A stretch of 64,000 bases of DNA, from assembly GCF_026625125.1 (NCBI RefSeq), contig NZ_CP113097.1:4884001-4948000 (forward strand), read 5' to 3'. Numbering within the stretch: the first letter of the stretch is position 1; the number at the start of each line of letters is the position of its first letter. The notes below the pieces were generated by a model that was given only the letters and a program-made list of their open reading frames with translations, did not search any database and was not told where the DNA came from. This document shows, one piece after another, positions 8,545 through 18,085 of this stretch. The position numbers were made by a program, and so were the translations under genes. This DNA is from Pseudomonas putida. Lineage in GTDB: Bacteria > Pseudomonadota > Gammaproteobacteria > Pseudomonadales > Pseudomonadaceae.

Positions 8545-9084
8545 TCAAAACGCCTGCGGCTGCTCGGGAGGCATCAGTACCTTGCCCGGCACAAAACGCA
8601 GCGACGGCATTTGCGTGGCGGCATACACCGCCAGTGCCAGTGCTGCAATCAACGCAACGTCCAGCCAGCGCCAACCCGGCATGTCTTGTGCGCCTTGCGC
8701 CTTCCAGACATGCCATGCCTGCCCCGCGCAGAACACCACGATAGATGCCAGCCAAAGGTAAAAACCAACACCAAAGCCAATGCGGTCCTGAAACGCATAG
8801 CTGATGTTATCCGGCAGCCGTTCGATGCCAAAACTGCTGGCCGCCAGGTACAGCGCGGCCAACCCGGCGACCAGCGCCAAACGCCGAAAACGCCGGTGGG
8901 CAAGGACTGCGATGGCCAGCAGCGGGTTGGCAAACCACTGGAACAGACCGAACGGAACACCCCAAGGCCCGTACAGCAACATCTGCAAGGCCGGCATGTG
9001 CCTGCCGGCGCTCATCAGCGCGCCATCGAAACACAGGCCGAGCAAATACAGGGCAAGGCTGAAGGTGACGTAGAAAGCCGTCAT
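8545..9084 (-). CDS. Inner-membrane protein of unknown function
   Basis: 179 residues with about four to five hydrophobic segments (roughly 3-22, 40-62, 66-85, 105-125 and 140-158). Charged residues and aromatic loops lie between them; the C-terminal tail is Pro-rich. I do not recognise the family. Its start overlaps the stop of the acetyltransferase gene by the 4-bp ATGA arrangement, so the two are translationally coupled and probably one transcript. Confidence 0.6.
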   Translation of the reverse strand: MTAFYVTFSLALYLLGLCFDGALMSAGRHMPALQMLLYGPWGVPFGLFQWFANPLLAIAVLAHRRFRRLALVAGLAALYLAASSFGIERLPDNISYAFQDRIGFGVGFYLWLASIVVFCAGQAWHVWKAQGAQDMPGWRWLDVALIAALALAVYAATQMPSLRFVPGKVLMPPEQPQAF

Positions 9085-9644
9085 GCAACAGGTGGCTCGA
9101 GCAACAACCCGTAAATGCCCGAGTCAGACAACTCACCCGCCACGCACCAGCGTGCGCGCAATGTGCCTTCAAGGACGAACCCCTGACGCTCCAGCGTGCG
9201 TGCCGAACCATTGTTGCGGGGGTCGATCTCTGCCTCCAGGCGACGCATGTGCAGGGTATGGGCGAGGTAGTCGATGAAGCAGGTCAGCGCCTCGTCCATG
9301 TAGCCCCTGCCCTGCACCGCGCTGGCCAGGCAGTAGCCAATCTCGCCACGACGGGAGGTGTCGTCGATGTTGAACAGCTGGACCATGCCAATCAGCTCGC
9401 CAGTGTCACGGCGGTACATGCCCAGCTTGAGCTGGTCACCATTGGCATAGGCCTCCCGGTCGGCAGCCAAGGCGCTTTGTGCCTCGGCCAGGTCCTGCCA
9501 GGGGGCATGGTGCCAGTAACGCATGACCTCGGGGTCGGCCATGATCGTCAGCCATTGCTGGGCATCGGCGTGGCGCATCGGGCGCAGCTGCAGACGCGGG
9601 CTGTCGAGGCAGAGGTCGGTGGGGAAACTTCGGGGTGGGGTCAC
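9081..9644 (-). CDS. GNAT-family N-acetyltransferase (RimJ/RimL-like)
   Basis: 187 residues from the GTG at 9644. This start has an AGGAGA ribosome binding site 7 nt upstream; an ATG 18 bp further upstream has none. The sequence follows the RimJ/RimL-type GNAT pattern: LDSPRLQLRPMRHADAQQW near the N-terminus, RRDTGELIGMVQLFNI, GEIGYCLASAVQGRGYMDE (acetyl-CoA binding loop) and EAEIDPRNNGSARTLERQGF. Such enzymes acetylate protein N-termini or small molecules; the substrate here is unknown. The stop overlaps the start of the following membrane protein gene. Confidence 0.82.
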   Translation of the reverse strand: MTPPRSFPTDLCLDSPRLQLRPMRHADAQQWLTIMADPEVMRYWHHAPWQDLAEAQSALAADREAYANGDQLKLGMYRRDTGELIGMVQLFNIDDTSRRGEIGYCLASAVQGRGYMDEALTCFIDYLAHTLHMRRLEAEIDPRNNGSARTLERQGFVLEGTLRARWCVAGELSDSGIYGLLLEPPVA

Positions 9645-9797
9645 GCCGCATCTCCTGTCCATTGCTGGGGAGATGACAGTTTAACGTCATGTGCGAGGGC
9701 TGGGGCATGCCTGGCGTATCAGGCTGTGCCGGAGACTGAGCGCCGCGCGGGCGGCGCCCACTCTCAAGAGCGCTGCAGCACCCTTGGCCAACACGCT

Positions 9798-10049
9798 TCA
9801 GGCACCTCGGTTCAACCCTACCTCCATGTCATTGATCAGCGCCTTGGCCATGGCACTCAGGATGCGCGCGGCGCTGCCGGCAACGAGGTTTCCCTCCATC
9901 TCCGCTTCCTCACTCAAATGCCGAATGCAGCCTAGCAGAACAGAAAGTTCGTCAAACGCGTGATCGAGCGGCACGCCCGGCTGGATGGCATACAGCCCGA
10001 GAAAGGTCTCTCGACCCGCCGTGGTTCGCGCTTTGAGGTCATCACTCAT
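9798..10049 (-). CDS. DUF3077-type small protein, module copy A, second gene
   Basis: 83 residues, no signal peptide or membrane segment, mostly helical (ETFLGLYAIQPGVPLDHAF, then DELSVLLGCIRHLSEEAEME, then AARILSAMAKALINDME). The pattern FxxxxGVPLxxAxxxxSxLL matches what I know as DUF3077, a family common in Pseudomonas with no assigned function. Its start overlaps the end of the preceding small gene by 8 bp (ATGAGTGA). The paralogue at 42411-42662 is 71/83 identical by hand alignment and has the same 8-bp overlap. Downstream, a GC-rich stem (9740-9757) without a T tract may end the transcript. Confidence 0.75.
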   Translation of the reverse strand: MSDDLKARTTAGRETFLGLYAIQPGVPLDHAFDELSVLLGCIRHLSEEAEMEGNLVAGSAARILSAMAKALINDMEVGLNRGA

Positions 10050-10296
10050 GCTCCCTCTCCAGCGTGGTCATGTGGCTGAAAAGGGCCCGCAGAAGATCGG
10101 TGAGGATGCCCATGTTGTCCAGCACCACCCTGCGTTGGTCTTCGCCCACGGTGCTGAGGTAGAGCTCGATGGTGCTCGAAAGGCTATCCATGAGCGCGGC
10201 GGCGTGAGCCTTGGCGTCTTCAAGGGAAAGGTCGGCGATTATCGTGATGTAGTGAATGGGGCAGCTGTCAGGTGGATCGGGAACGAGCTTTTTCAT
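10042..10296 (-). CDS. Small protein of unknown function (DUF6124-like), module copy A, first gene
   Basis: 84 residues from the ATG at 10296. The N-terminus MKKLVPDPP resembles proteins called DUF6124 in pseudomonads; the rest (LSLEDAKAHAAALMDSL, then NMGILTDLLRALFSHM) looks helical and soluble. The paralogue at 42655-42909 is 52/84 identical, clearly less conserved than the downstream partner. The gene is preceded by a conserved leader with RNA-structure signals (10297-10615), so regulation at RNA level is likely. Function unknown. Confidence 0.7.
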   Translation of the reverse strand: MKKLVPDPPDSCPIHYITIIADLSLEDAKAHAAALMDSLSSTIELYLSTVGEDQRRVVLDNMGILTDLLRALFSHMTTLEREHE

Positions 10297-10615
10297 AGTC
10301 ACTTCTCTCGGTAGAGGTTTCAGAAGCAACCACTCACATCCTTCTCACAGATTGGGTGGCAGCCATGCGCGAGGTGAGAAGACCGTGTCCGAGATCACCA
10401 CGGCCAGACCGAAGCCTGCACGCGCACAGCTGCCATATCTGGCAAGCGATCTCAAACTACAGGCTTCTCACACCCGGTCGCCAAACCACAGCGACCGCGA
10501 AAAGTTACCTATGAGGTACAGGCTTGCCTATCAGACGGCATCCGACAGGGCTCGTAAGATAATTCGCCAAGCCCGTCTTTCTGAAGCATTTGGTTTCAGG
10601 TTCAGAAACTTCTTA
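10297..10615 (-). promoter_or_regulatory. Conserved structured leader, copy A
   Basis: This 319-bp non-coding stretch shares long blocks with 42910-43225 in front of the paralogous module. Read in gene direction: a candidate promoter (TATCTT near 10561, with a weak TTCAGA-type -35), a 7-bp stem CGGTCGC/GCGACCG (10475-10497), the arm GTGAGAAG (10464-10471), a stem AGGC-UUCG-GUCU (10406-10417), then the hairpin CTTCTCAC/GTGAGAAG with a 25-nt loop (10341-10381), 45 nt before the ATG. The arm at 10464 can also pair with the middle arm, giving two exclusive folds. A small CTCT/AGAG stem sits at the ribosome binding site. No long reading frame here is convincing. Confidence 0.7.
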
Positions 10616-10657
10616 CAACGGCCTGCGGCAGTTACGCCGCAGGCCGCCGCAAAGGGC

Positions 10658-11041
10658 TCAAGCCACCTCGGCCCCATCATCCGGCCAATGCGGCTCATTG
10701 GCCCCCGGTGGCGTCAGCGGTGGCAGGCCATAAGCAGCACGCGCATCGTCGCAACTGGGGTTGTGCACGCCGCCCTCCCACGATGCTTCGAACTCACGGC
10801 AAGGGCTGGAACGGTTGGCGTAGATGGTGCACGCCACTTCGCTGCCGATTTCGCCCTTGAGGCTGACGCAACGGCAGGGTTTGGCATCGGTGCCGATCAT
10901 GGCTACCCGGGTTGGGTTGATCTGCACCACCAGGTCATCGGGCACAAGGCCACCGGCTGACTGGCATTCGCCCCAGAAGAAGGACACACGGAAGTACCCG
11001 CAGCAGGCGCCGCAGTCAAGGCAAGGGTTGTATTCGGACAT
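10658..11041 (-). CDS. YkgJ-family cysteine-cluster protein
   Basis: 127 residues. The N-terminus carries the family pattern CLDCGACCGYFRV, followed by CRCVSLKGEIGSEVACTIY and SSPCREF, the cysteine set typical of YkgJ (PF03692), thought to bind zinc or an iron-sulfur cluster. The reaction is unknown. The gene stands alone between the leader region of the small-protein module and alaC. A second, longer YkgJ-type gene lies at 40918-41652. Confidence 0.85.
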   Translation of the reverse strand: MSEYNPCLDCGACCGYFRVSFFWGECQSAGGLVPDDLVVQINPTRVAMIGTDAKPCRCVSLKGEIGSEVACTIYANRSSPCREFEASWEGGVHNPSCDDARAAYGLPPLTPPGANEPHWPDDGAEVA

Positions 11042-11163
11042 GATGGCACGGAAGGGGAAGGTTATTGTTATCGGGGCTGGCCCGCGGCGCCATTTGTAAT
11101 CGAAGCCAGGTCGGCTGAGAAGAGGGGCAATGAAAAATAGTTTGCCGCCGATCCGGCAAACAT

Positions 11164-11186
11164 CAGGGGCCGCATCGCGGCCCCTG
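11164..11186 (-). terminator. Strong hairpin downstream of alaC
   Basis: Perfect 10-bp stem CAGGGGCCGC with a 3-nt loop directly after the alaC stop codon. In the alaC direction it is followed by atgtttg, not a clear T tract, so termination may be partial. Confidence 0.55.
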
Positions 11187-11194
11187 AAACTGCG

Positions 11195-12403
11195 CTATTT
11201 ACGGCTCAGGCCATCAGCCCGGAACATCTGCCGGATGCCCCGGATCGCCTGGCGAATCCGGTCCTGGTTCTCGATCAGGGCGAAGCGCACGTGGTCATCA
11301 CCGTAATCGCCAAAACCGATGCCCGGCGAAACACACACCTTGGCTTCAGCCAGCAGCTTCTTGGCAAACTCCAGCGACCCCAGGTGGGCGTACTGCTCGG
11401 GGATCTTGGCCCAGACATACATCGACGCCTTGGGGTTCTCGACCATCCAGCCCAGCTCGTGCAGGCCTTTGACCAGCAGGTTGCGGCGCTGGCGGTACTG
11501 TTCGGCGATGTCGCGCACGCATTGCTGGTCGCCTTCCAGCGCGGCGATGGCCGCCACCTGCAGCGGGGTGAAGGTGCCGTAGTCGTGGTAGCTCTTGATC
11601 CGCGCCAGGGCGCTGACCAACTCAGGGTTGCCCACCATGAAGCCGATCCGCCAGCCAGCCATGTTGTAGCTCTTGGACAAGGTGAAGAATTCCACCGCAA
11701 TGTCCTTGGCCCCCGGCACCTGCATGATCGAGGGCGCCTTCCAGCCGTCGTAGACGATATCGGCGTAGGCCAGGTCGTGTACCACTAGCACGTCGTACTG
11801 CTTGGCCAAGGCCACCACGCGCTCGAAGAAGTCCAGCTCCACGCACTGGGCAGTGGGGTTGGACGGGAAGCCCAGGATCATCATCTTCGGCTTGGGGATG
11901 GACTCGCGGATCGCCCGCTCCAGCTCGTTGAAGAAGTCGACACCGGGCACCAGCGGCACCGAACGCACCTGGGCACCGGCGATCACTGCGCCGTAGATGT
12001 GGATCGGGTAGCTCGGGTTGGGTACCAGCACCGTGTCGCCTTGATCGAGCGTGGCGAGCATCAGGTGGGCCAGGCCTTCCTTGGAGCCGATGGTGACGAT
12101 GGCTTCGCTGTCCGGGTCGATGTCGACCTCGTAGCGCTGCTTGTACCAGTTGGAAATGGCCCGACGCAGGCGCGGGATGCCGCGCGAGGTGGAATAGCCG
12201 TGGGTGTCTTCACGCTGGGCAACCTGCACCAGCTTCTCGACGATGTGCGGCGGCGTCGCGCCATCAGGGTTGCCCATGCTCAGGTCGATGATGTCCTCAC
12301 CACGGCGGCGGGCAGCCATCTTGAGCTCGGCAGTGATGTTGAAGACATACGGGGGGAGACGATCGATGCGCGCGAAGCGGCGCGGCGAACCTTGGTCGGC
12401 CAT
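11195..12403 (-). CDS. alaC: Alanine transaminase (class I/II PLP aminotransferase)
   Basis: 402 residues. It interconverts pyruvate plus glutamate and alanine plus 2-oxoglutarate in the cytoplasm. The start [20 protein letters not shown] and the fold type I aminotransferase motifs are present: [28 protein letters not shown] (PLP-contacting Asp and Tyr), and [15 protein letters not shown] with the Schiff-base lysine; VRFALIEN ends the small domain. The match to AlaC is stronger than to aspartate aminotransferases. It is a single gene; a hairpin follows it. The upstream space (12404-12650) holds its promoter, which I could not pin down. Confidence 0.92.
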   Translation of the reverse strand: MADQGSPRRFARIDRLPPYVFNITAELKMAARRRGEDIIDLSMGNPDGATPPHIVEKLVQVAQREDTHGYSTSRGIPRLRRAISNWYKQRYEVDIDPDSEAIVTIGSKEGLAHLMLATLDQGDTVLVPNPSYPIHIYGAVIAGAQVRSVPLVPGVDFFNELERAIRESIPKPKMMILGFPSNPTAQCVELDFFERVVALAKQYDVLVVHDLAYADIVYDGWKAPSIMQVPGAKDIAVEFFTLSKSYNMAGWRIGFMVGNPELVSALARIKSYHDYGTFTPLQVAAIAALEGDQQCVRDIAEQYRQRRNLLVKGLHELGWMVENPKASMYVWAKIPEQYAHLGSLEFAKKLLAEAKVCVSPGIGFGDYGDDHVRFALIENQDRIRQAIRGIRQMFRADGLSRK

Positions 12404-12650
12404 GGTTTCCTCTACGAAACGTAAGCGCCCGGAACCGTCCGAGCGACGCTGGCCGCTGCGGCGGCCTGATTCAGAAGATAGTGCCGATCAGGCGTACGTG
12501 TAAAGGATAATTTCCTGATTACTTAGAACTTTTCAGGCTTATTTTTTGAATTACCAGGATTTTCATTGTTTGCACTGCCCTCTTCCACGCTAAAGCCATT
12601 CACACGGTTGCCGTTTGCGCCCCGAAGAAGCCAGCACTGAATGACCCCCA

Positions 12651-12684
12651 TAAAAAAACCCTGGCACCAAGGCCAGGGTTTTCG
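12651..12684 (-). terminator. Rho-independent terminator of the cyo operon
   Basis: In operon direction the stem AACCCTGGC/GCCAGGGTT closes a 6-nt loop and is followed by a run of seven T (12652-12658). It lies 19 bp after the cyoE stop codon. Confidence 0.93.
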
Positions 12685-12702
12685 ATGTTGCAGGCGACTG
12701 TA

Positions 12703-13590
12703 TCAGCGCGCGTAGGTCATCAGCACGTCCGCGGCAGTCTGGCTGTCCACCGACATCATCACGCTCAGGGCGGTGACGGTGAGGATGGAGAAGCCAAATA
12801 CCTTGCGGGCCCACTTGCTGTCGTCCTCGGCCTTGTAACCACCCCAGGCCATGTACAGCCAGTACAGGCCCATGGCTGCTGCCACGGCCAGGTAGCCGAG
12901 GCCGGCGTAACCGCCGAGGGTGAGCATCAGGGTTGCGAGCACGAATGCCAGCACGTACAGCACGATCTGCTTCTTGGCCGCAAGAATACCGCGCGCCACC
13001 GGCAGGACCGGAATGTTGGCGGCGCTGTAATCCTTGAAGCGGAAGATTGCGATCGCGAAGCTGTGCGGCATCTGCCACAGGCTGAACATCACCAGCAGGG
13101 TCACTGCCGCCAGGTCGAAGCTGTTGCTGACGGCGCAATAGCCGATCACCGGAGGCATGGCACCGGACAGGCTGCCGACCAAGGTGCCGTGCACCGATTT
13201 GCGCTTCAGCCAGAGGCTGTAGAAACCGACGTAGACGATGAACCCGATCAGCGCGCAGAACGCCGACAGCGGGTTGGCCTGGACATACAGCAGGCTGAAG
13301 CCCGCCATCCCGAGGAGGGTGGCGTAGACCAGCGCGAGGGTCAGCGACATGCCGCCCTGGACCATGACGCGGTTCTTGGTGCGTTCCATCTTGATATCGA
13401 TGTCGCGGTCGATGCAGTTGTTGAACACGCAACCGGACGCAACCACCAGGGACGTACCTATTACCACCGCCAGGAACAGGGCGAAGTCTACATGGCCCTT
13501 CGAGGCAAGGAAGAAACCGCCTGCCACGGAAAGCACGTTACCGAAAATGATCCCCGGTTTGGTGATTTGGATAAAGTGCTTAACGGACAT
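12703..13590 (-). CDS. cyoE: Protoheme IX farnesyltransferase (heme O synthase)
   Basis: 295 residues, polytopic inner-membrane enzyme of the UbiA family that attaches a farnesyl group to heme B, giving the heme O needed by cytochrome bo3. The first Asp-rich prenyl-diphosphate motif is visible as [18 protein letters not shown] and about nine hydrophobic segments follow; the start [18 protein letters not shown] is typical. It is the last gene of cyoABCDE, 11 bp after cyoD, and a strong terminator follows. Confidence 0.96.
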   Translation of the reverse strand: MSVKHFIQITKPGIIFGNVLSVAGGFFLASKGHVDFALFLAVVIGTSLVVASGCVFNNCIDRDIDIKMERTKNRVMVQGGMSLTLALVYATLLGMAGFSLLYVQANPLSAFCALIGFIVYVGFYSLWLKRKSVHGTLVGSLSGAMPPVIGYCAVSNSFDLAAVTLLVMFSLWQMPHSFAIAIFRFKDYSAANIPVLPVARGILAAKKQIVLYVLAFVLATLMLTLGGYAGLGYLAVAAAMGLYWLYMAWGGYKAEDDSKWARKVFGFSILTVTALSVMMSVDSQTAADVLMTYAR

Positions 13591-13601
13591 GCAGTCTTAC
13601 C

Positions 13602-13934
13602 TCACTTGGCCATCATTTCGTAGTGGATGCTGAACATGATCCACAGCGACAGGCCGACCAGCAGTGCAATCACCATGGTGGTGAACAGGAACGTCGACAC
13701 GTTGGAACGCTGCTCTTTCGAGCGGTCCATGTGCAGGAAGTACACGAGGTGCACAACCACCTGGATGACGGCCATGGCCACCACGATCAGGACGGTCAGG
13801 TTCTTCGGCAAGCTCGGGTACATCACCAGGCCGAACGGGATCGCGGTCAGGATGATCGACAGTACAAAGCCGATCATGTAGGACTTCACGCTACCGTGGT
13901 TACCTTCGTGATGAGTGTCGTGTGCGTTAGCCAT
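13602..13934 (-). CDS. cyoD: Cytochrome bo3 ubiquinol oxidase subunit IV
   Basis: 110 residues with a polar N-terminus ([19 protein letters not shown]) and three transmembrane segments (about 18-40, 45-67 and 80-103), as in CyoD of other bacteria. It is an accessory subunit that helps assembly of the CuB site. Its ATG shares one base with the cyoC stop codon at 13934. Confidence 0.95.
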   Translation of the reverse strand: MANAHDTHHEGNHGSVKSYMIGFVLSIILTAIPFGLVMYPSLPKNLTVLIVVAMAVIQVVVHLVYFLHMDRSKEQRSNVSTFLFTTMVIALLVGLSLWIMFSIHYEMMAK

Positions 13935-14557
13935 TACAGAACCCCCAGCAGGTAGACGACGGTGAATACGCAGATCCAGACCACGTCCAGGAAGTGCCAG
14001 AACAGGCTCAGGCAGCTCATGCGGGTCTTGGCGGTCGGCGTGATGCCGTGCTTGTTGATCTGGTACATCATGATTGCCATCCAGATCAGGCCGGCGGTCA
14101 CGTGCAGGCCGTGGGTGCCTACCAGGGCGAAGAAGCCCGACAGGAAGCCACTGCGCTGCGGGCCGTAGCCCTCAACGATCAGGTGATGGAACTCGTAGAT
14201 TTCCATCGCGATGAACGCAGCACCGAACAGGAAGGTCACTGCCAACCAGCCCAGCACGCCTGCTTTCTTGCCGTCGAACATCTTCAGCATGGCGAAGCCG
14301 AAGGTGATCGAGGACAGCAGCAGGAACAGTGTTTCTACAGCTACGAAATCGAGCTGGAAGATGTCATGACCCGACGGGCCGCCGGCAAAACTGCCGGACA
14401 GCACCGCGTAGGTGGCGAAGAGCGACGCAAACAGGATGCAGTCGGTCATCAGGTACAGCCAGAAACCGAGTACGGTCATCTGGCCCGAGTCGTGGTGGTG
14501 ATCGTCGTGCCCATGGTCGTGACCATGAGCATCGCCGTGGATTACTTGACTGGACAT
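13934..14557 (-). CDS. cyoC: Cytochrome bo3 ubiquinol oxidase subunit III
   Basis: 207 residues. A histidine-rich N-terminus ([19 protein letters not shown]) is followed by five transmembrane segments of the cytochrome c oxidase subunit III family ([20 protein letters not shown], and later [18 protein letters not shown] and [18 protein letters not shown]). It is a structural subunit of the terminal oxidase. It follows cyoB by 3 bp. Confidence 0.96.
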   Translation of the reverse strand: MSSQVIHGDAHGHDHGHDDHHHDSGQMTVLGFWLYLMTDCILFASLFATYAVLSGSFAGGPSGHDIFQLDFVAVETLFLLLSSITFGFAMLKMFDGKKAGVLGWLAVTFLFGAAFIAMEIYEFHHLIVEGYGPQRSGFLSGFFALVGTHGLHVTAGLIWMAIMMYQINKHGITPTAKTRMSCLSLFWHFLDVVWICVFTVVYLLGVL

Positions 14558-14560
14558 TGA

Positions 14561-16579
14561 TTACACCCGCTCAAACGATTCGACACGTGCGCCGGCAGGC
14601 AGAGCACCTGCTTTGGCCAGCGCTTTCATGCGCTCGCCTTCGATGCGCGCCACTTCTTCGGCCGGAACCATGTAGCCCTGGTCGTCACGCGCAGCGTGGC
14701 GAACGAAGACAGCGATGGTCGCAACCAGGCTCGCACCCACCAGCCACCAGATGTGCCAGATGAAGGCGAAGCCGAAGACGGTCAGGAACAGGCCCATGAA
14801 CAGACCGGTAGCAGTGTTGCTCGGCATGTGGATGGCTTCGTACTTGGCCGGAGCCTTGTACGCAACACCGGCTTCCTTGGCTTCGTGCCAGCAGTCCAGA
14901 CCAACTTTCTCAGGCATGTGAGCGAAGTTGTAGAACGGAGGTGGCGACGAAGTCGACCATTCCAGGGTACGGCCGCCCCATGGGTCGCCGGTCACGTCCA
15001 GGTTCTGGTTGCGGTCGCGGACCGAAACGTAGATCTGGATCAGCTGGCAAGCGATACCGAACAGGATCAGCACGGCGCCGGCGACGGCAACGTACAGGTA
15101 GGGTTCCCACAGCGGGTTGTCGGAGTGGTTCAGACGACGGGTCATGCCCATGAAGCCCAGGGCGTACAGCGGCATGAACGCTACGTAGAAGCCCGAGATC
15201 CAGAACCAGAAGGCAGCTTTGCCCCACTTCTCGTTCAGGGTGAAGCCGAAGGCTTTCGGGAACCAGAAGGCGAAGCCGGCAATGTAGCCGAACACCGCAC
15301 CACCGATGATCACGTTGTGGAAGTGGGCGATAACGAACAGGCTGTTGTGCAGCACGAAGTCAGCACCTGGAACAGCCAGCAGAACGCCGGTCATGCCACC
15401 GATGGAGAAGGTGATCATGAAGCCCAGGGTCCACATCATCGGTGCGGTGAAGCGCACACGGCCCTGGTACATGGTGAACAGCCAGTTGAACAACTTCACA
15501 CCGGTCGGAATGGAGATCAGCATCGTCGCCAGGCCGAAGAAGGTGTTGACGCTGGCGCCGGCACCCATGGTGAAGAAGTGGTGCAGCCATACGGCGAAGC
15601 CCAGGATGGCGATCGCGCCCGATGCGTAGATCATCGAGTGGTGGCCGAACAGACGCTTGCCGGAGAAGGTCGAAGTCACTTCCGAGAACACGCCGAAGGC
15701 CGGCAGGATCAGGATGTAAACCTCAGGGTGACCCCACGCCCAGAACAGGTTGACGTACATCATCGGGTTCCCACCAAGCTCGTTGGTGAAGATGTGGAAG
15801 TCCAGATAACGGTCAACAGTCAGCAGTGCCAGTGCAGCGGTCAGGATCGGGAAGGAAGCGACGATCAGCACGTTGGCCCAGGTGCAGGTCCAGGTGAAGA
15901 TCGGCATGTCCATCAGTTTCATGCCAGGTGCGCGCATCTTCATCACGGTGACGAGGAAGTTCACACCGGTAAGCGTCGTACCCAATCCGGATAGCTGTAG
16001 CGCCCAGATATAGTAATCGACACCCACCCCAGGGCTGTACTGAATGCCCGCGAGTGGCGGATAGGCAACCCAGCCGGTCTTGGCGAATTCACCAACGCCC
16101 AGCGAGATGTTGACCAGCAGCACGCCTGCCAGCAGCAGGTAGAAGCTCAGGGAGTTCAGGAACGGGAAGGCAACGTCACGTGCACCGATCTGCAGAGGAA
16201 CCGCCAGGTTCATCAGGCCGGTGAAGAACGGCATCGCCATGAAGATGATCATGATCACACCGTGCGCGGTGAAGATCTGGTCATAGTGTTCAGGCGGCAG
16301 GTAGCCTTCGGAGCCGCCGGTAGCAGCAGCCAGCTGGGTACGCATCATGATGGCGTCGGCAAAGCCGCGCAGCAGCATGACCATCGCGACGATGATGTAC
16401 ATCACCCCGATTTTCTTGTGGTCGACCGTGGTCAGCCACTCGGTCCACAAGTAGGTCCACTTGCGGAAATAGGTGATAAGACCGACGACAGCGATACCAC
16501 CGAGCGCGATCATGGCAAGCGTCACCATGACTATCGGCTCGTGATAGGGTATCGCCTCCAGGCTTAATTTACCGAACAT
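14561..16579 (-). CDS. cyoB: Cytochrome bo3 ubiquinol oxidase subunit I
   Basis: 672 residues, the catalytic haem-copper subunit that reduces oxygen to water and pumps protons. The low-spin haem and CuB ligands are in recognisable motifs: [30 protein letters not shown] (CuB histidine and cross-linked tyrosine), and [17 protein letters not shown]. Length and about fifteen hydrophobic segments match E. coli CyoB. It is the second gene of the operon, 3 bp after cyoA. Confidence 0.98.
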   Translation of the reverse strand: MFGKLSLEAIPYHEPIVMVTLAMIALGGIAVVGLITYFRKWTYLWTEWLTTVDHKKIGVMYIIVAMVMLLRGFADAIMMRTQLAAATGGSEGYLPPEHYDQIFTAHGVIMIIFMAMPFFTGLMNLAVPLQIGARDVAFPFLNSLSFYLLLAGVLLVNISLGVGEFAKTGWVAYPPLAGIQYSPGVGVDYYIWALQLSGLGTTLTGVNFLVTVMKMRAPGMKLMDMPIFTWTCTWANVLIVASFPILTAALALLTVDRYLDFHIFTNELGGNPMMYVNLFWAWGHPEVYILILPAFGVFSEVTSTFSGKRLFGHHSMIYASGAIAILGFAVWLHHFFTMGAGASVNTFFGLATMLISIPTGVKLFNWLFTMYQGRVRFTAPMMWTLGFMITFSIGGMTGVLLAVPGADFVLHNSLFVIAHFHNVIIGGAVFGYIAGFAFWFPKAFGFTLNEKWGKAAFWFWISGFYVAFMPLYALGFMGMTRRLNHSDNPLWEPYLYVAVAGAVLILFGIACQLIQIYVSVRDRNQNLDVTGDPWGGRTLEWSTSSPPPFYNFAHMPEKVGLDCWHEAKEAGVAYKAPAKYEAIHMPSNTATGLFMGLFLTVFGFAFIWHIWWLVGASLVATIAVFVRHAARDDQGYMVPAEEVARIEGERMKALAKAGALPAGARVESFERV

Positions 16580-16582
16580 CTC

Positions 16583-17527
16583 TTACTCCTCTGCACCGGC
16601 AGCTGGTTGCATACTCGATTCCACACCCTTGGTAGTGGCCAGATCTTTGCTGCCTGCTTCTTCGTGGCTCGGACGACCGCGGTTCATGCCTTCGTACTTG
16701 TCGACGATGATCTGGAACTGGTCAGGCGAGGCCTCGCTATACAGCGCGACTGGGTTGTTTTCGCTTGGTTTGGCCAAGGCGTCGTATTCGGCCTTGTCCA
16801 GCTTCTTCGGCGACTGCTTGACCTCGGCGACCCACTTGTCGAAGTCTTCCTGGGAGGTTGCAGTGGCCTTGAATTTCATGCCGGTGAAGCCAGCACCGCT
16901 GTAGTTGGCGCTGATACCGTCAAACACGCCGTTTTCGTTGGCGATCAGGTGCAGCTTGGTGGTCATGCCGGCCATGGCGTAGATCTGGCCGCCCAGGCCC
17001 GGGATGAAGAATGAGTTCATCACGGCGTCGGAGGTGACGCGGAAGTTGACCGGGGTGTTAGCCGGGAAGACGATCTTGTTGACCGTGGCGATGCCTTGTT
17101 CCGGGTAGATGAACAGCCACTTCCAGTCCAGTGCAACCACGTCGATCTGAATCGGCTTCACGTCCGAATCCAGTGGACGGTAGGGGTCCAGCTTGTGGGT
17201 GGACTTGTAGGTGACATAACCCAGGGCAATGATGATCAGGATCGGGATGATCCACACCGCAGCCTCGATCTTGGTCGAGTGCGACCAATCTGGGGTGTAG
17301 GTGGCCGCCTTGTTGGAAGCACGGTACTTCCAGGCGAACGCCACGGTCATGATGATGACCGGGATCACCACCAGCAGCATCAGGCCGGTAGCAATGAGGA
17401 TGAGGTTCTTTTGCTCAATGCCGACCTGACCTTTCGGGTCGAGCAGGGTCCAGTTGCACCCGCTGAGTAAAAGCATGCCTAAAAAGGGCAATATGCCAAA
17501 CAGTCTGGGGTAACGCTTTTTACTCAT
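16583..17527 (-). CDS. cyoA: Cytochrome bo3 ubiquinol oxidase subunit II
   Basis: 314 residues. It is a lipoprotein: the signal [15 protein letters not shown] has lipobox LLSG-C around residue 24. Two transmembrane segments (about 42-65 and 88-108) precede the periplasmic cupredoxin-like domain ([17 protein letters not shown]), which lacks the CuA ligands as expected for a quinol oxidase. It is the first gene of cyoABCDE. The upstream 558 bp holds an ANR box at 18007-18020. Confidence 0.97.
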   Translation of the reverse strand: MSKKRYPRLFGILPFLGMLLLSGCNWTLLDPKGQVGIEQKNLILIATGLMLLVVIPVIIMTVAFAWKYRASNKAATYTPDWSHSTKIEAAVWIIPILIIIALGYVTYKSTHKLDPYRPLDSDVKPIQIDVVALDWKWLFIYPEQGIATVNKIVFPANTPVNFRVTSDAVMNSFFIPGLGGQIYAMAGMTTKLHLIANENGVFDGISANYSGAGFTGMKFKATATSQEDFDKWVAEVKQSPKKLDKAEYDALAKPSENNPVALYSEASPDQFQIIVDKYEGMNRGRPSHEEAGSKDLATTKGVESSMQPAAGAEE

Positions 17528-18085
17528 CTCACGACCTCTAGATCAGCTTGCTTCAATGCAATTTGTGTTTTGGTAGCCAACACTTCGTCCTGCCAAGTGA
17601 GGCATTTCGCGCCCGAATACGCTCCTGCCTGGGGCCCGACTGCAGGACCTTGGCTCAAGCGTGTTAGCGGTGCTTATGGTTTCGTAGGCAACAGGCCTGT
17701 ACTTCAGACCAAGTCCGTTTGGTGCGGGAAAACGCGGAGGGGTATCCGCCCGGTATCGCCGCTGGGCGAAACTTGACGAAGTCAGCAAAAGAAAGCGCTG
17801 GGGCTTCCTTCAATCCTGCGACTCGCAAGCAGTGCCGAACGGAAATTGGGGGCGATTGTAGTGAGGTCGCCAACCCTTGACTATGACTTATTGAGCAACA
17901 GTCTTTTACAGAATGCGTAACAATAGTGGTTGGAAATTCAACTTCGCGACAGTTTGTCGCACCCCGCTTGATAGGCCTCAAACCCGCGTCCTGCAAGGCT
18001 TTGTGGTTGATCTGGATCAAGCGGCGGGCGACTTTTCCCTCTTCTCTGTAGGTGCAAAAGACCACAGCAAAATCGGGACTTATGT
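17528..18085. other. Upstream region of the cyo operon, 558 bp without a convincing gene
   Basis: The region between dsbB and cyoA must carry the cyo promoter. It contains a perfect ANR/FNR-type box (listed separately), a small perfect stem GCGACA/TGTCGC at 17946-17960, and a TACAAT hexamer in the cyoA direction near 17853-17858 without a good -35. Short reading frames here do not look coding. Confidence 0.5.
18007..18020. promoter_or_regulatory. ANR/FNR box
   Basis: TTGATCTGGATCAA matches the FNR/ANR consensus TTGAT-N4-ATCAA perfectly. ANR is known to repress cyo in Pseudomonas under low oxygen. The box is 480 bp upstream of the cyoA start codon and 66 bp past the dsbB stop, so it implies either a long cyo leader or control from a distance. 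Confidence 0.75.

Noticed and set aside
17543..17788. Open frame on the minus strand upstream of cyoA
   Set aside because: No family resemblance and no ribosome binding site; it lies in the promoter region and codon use is unlike the neighbours.
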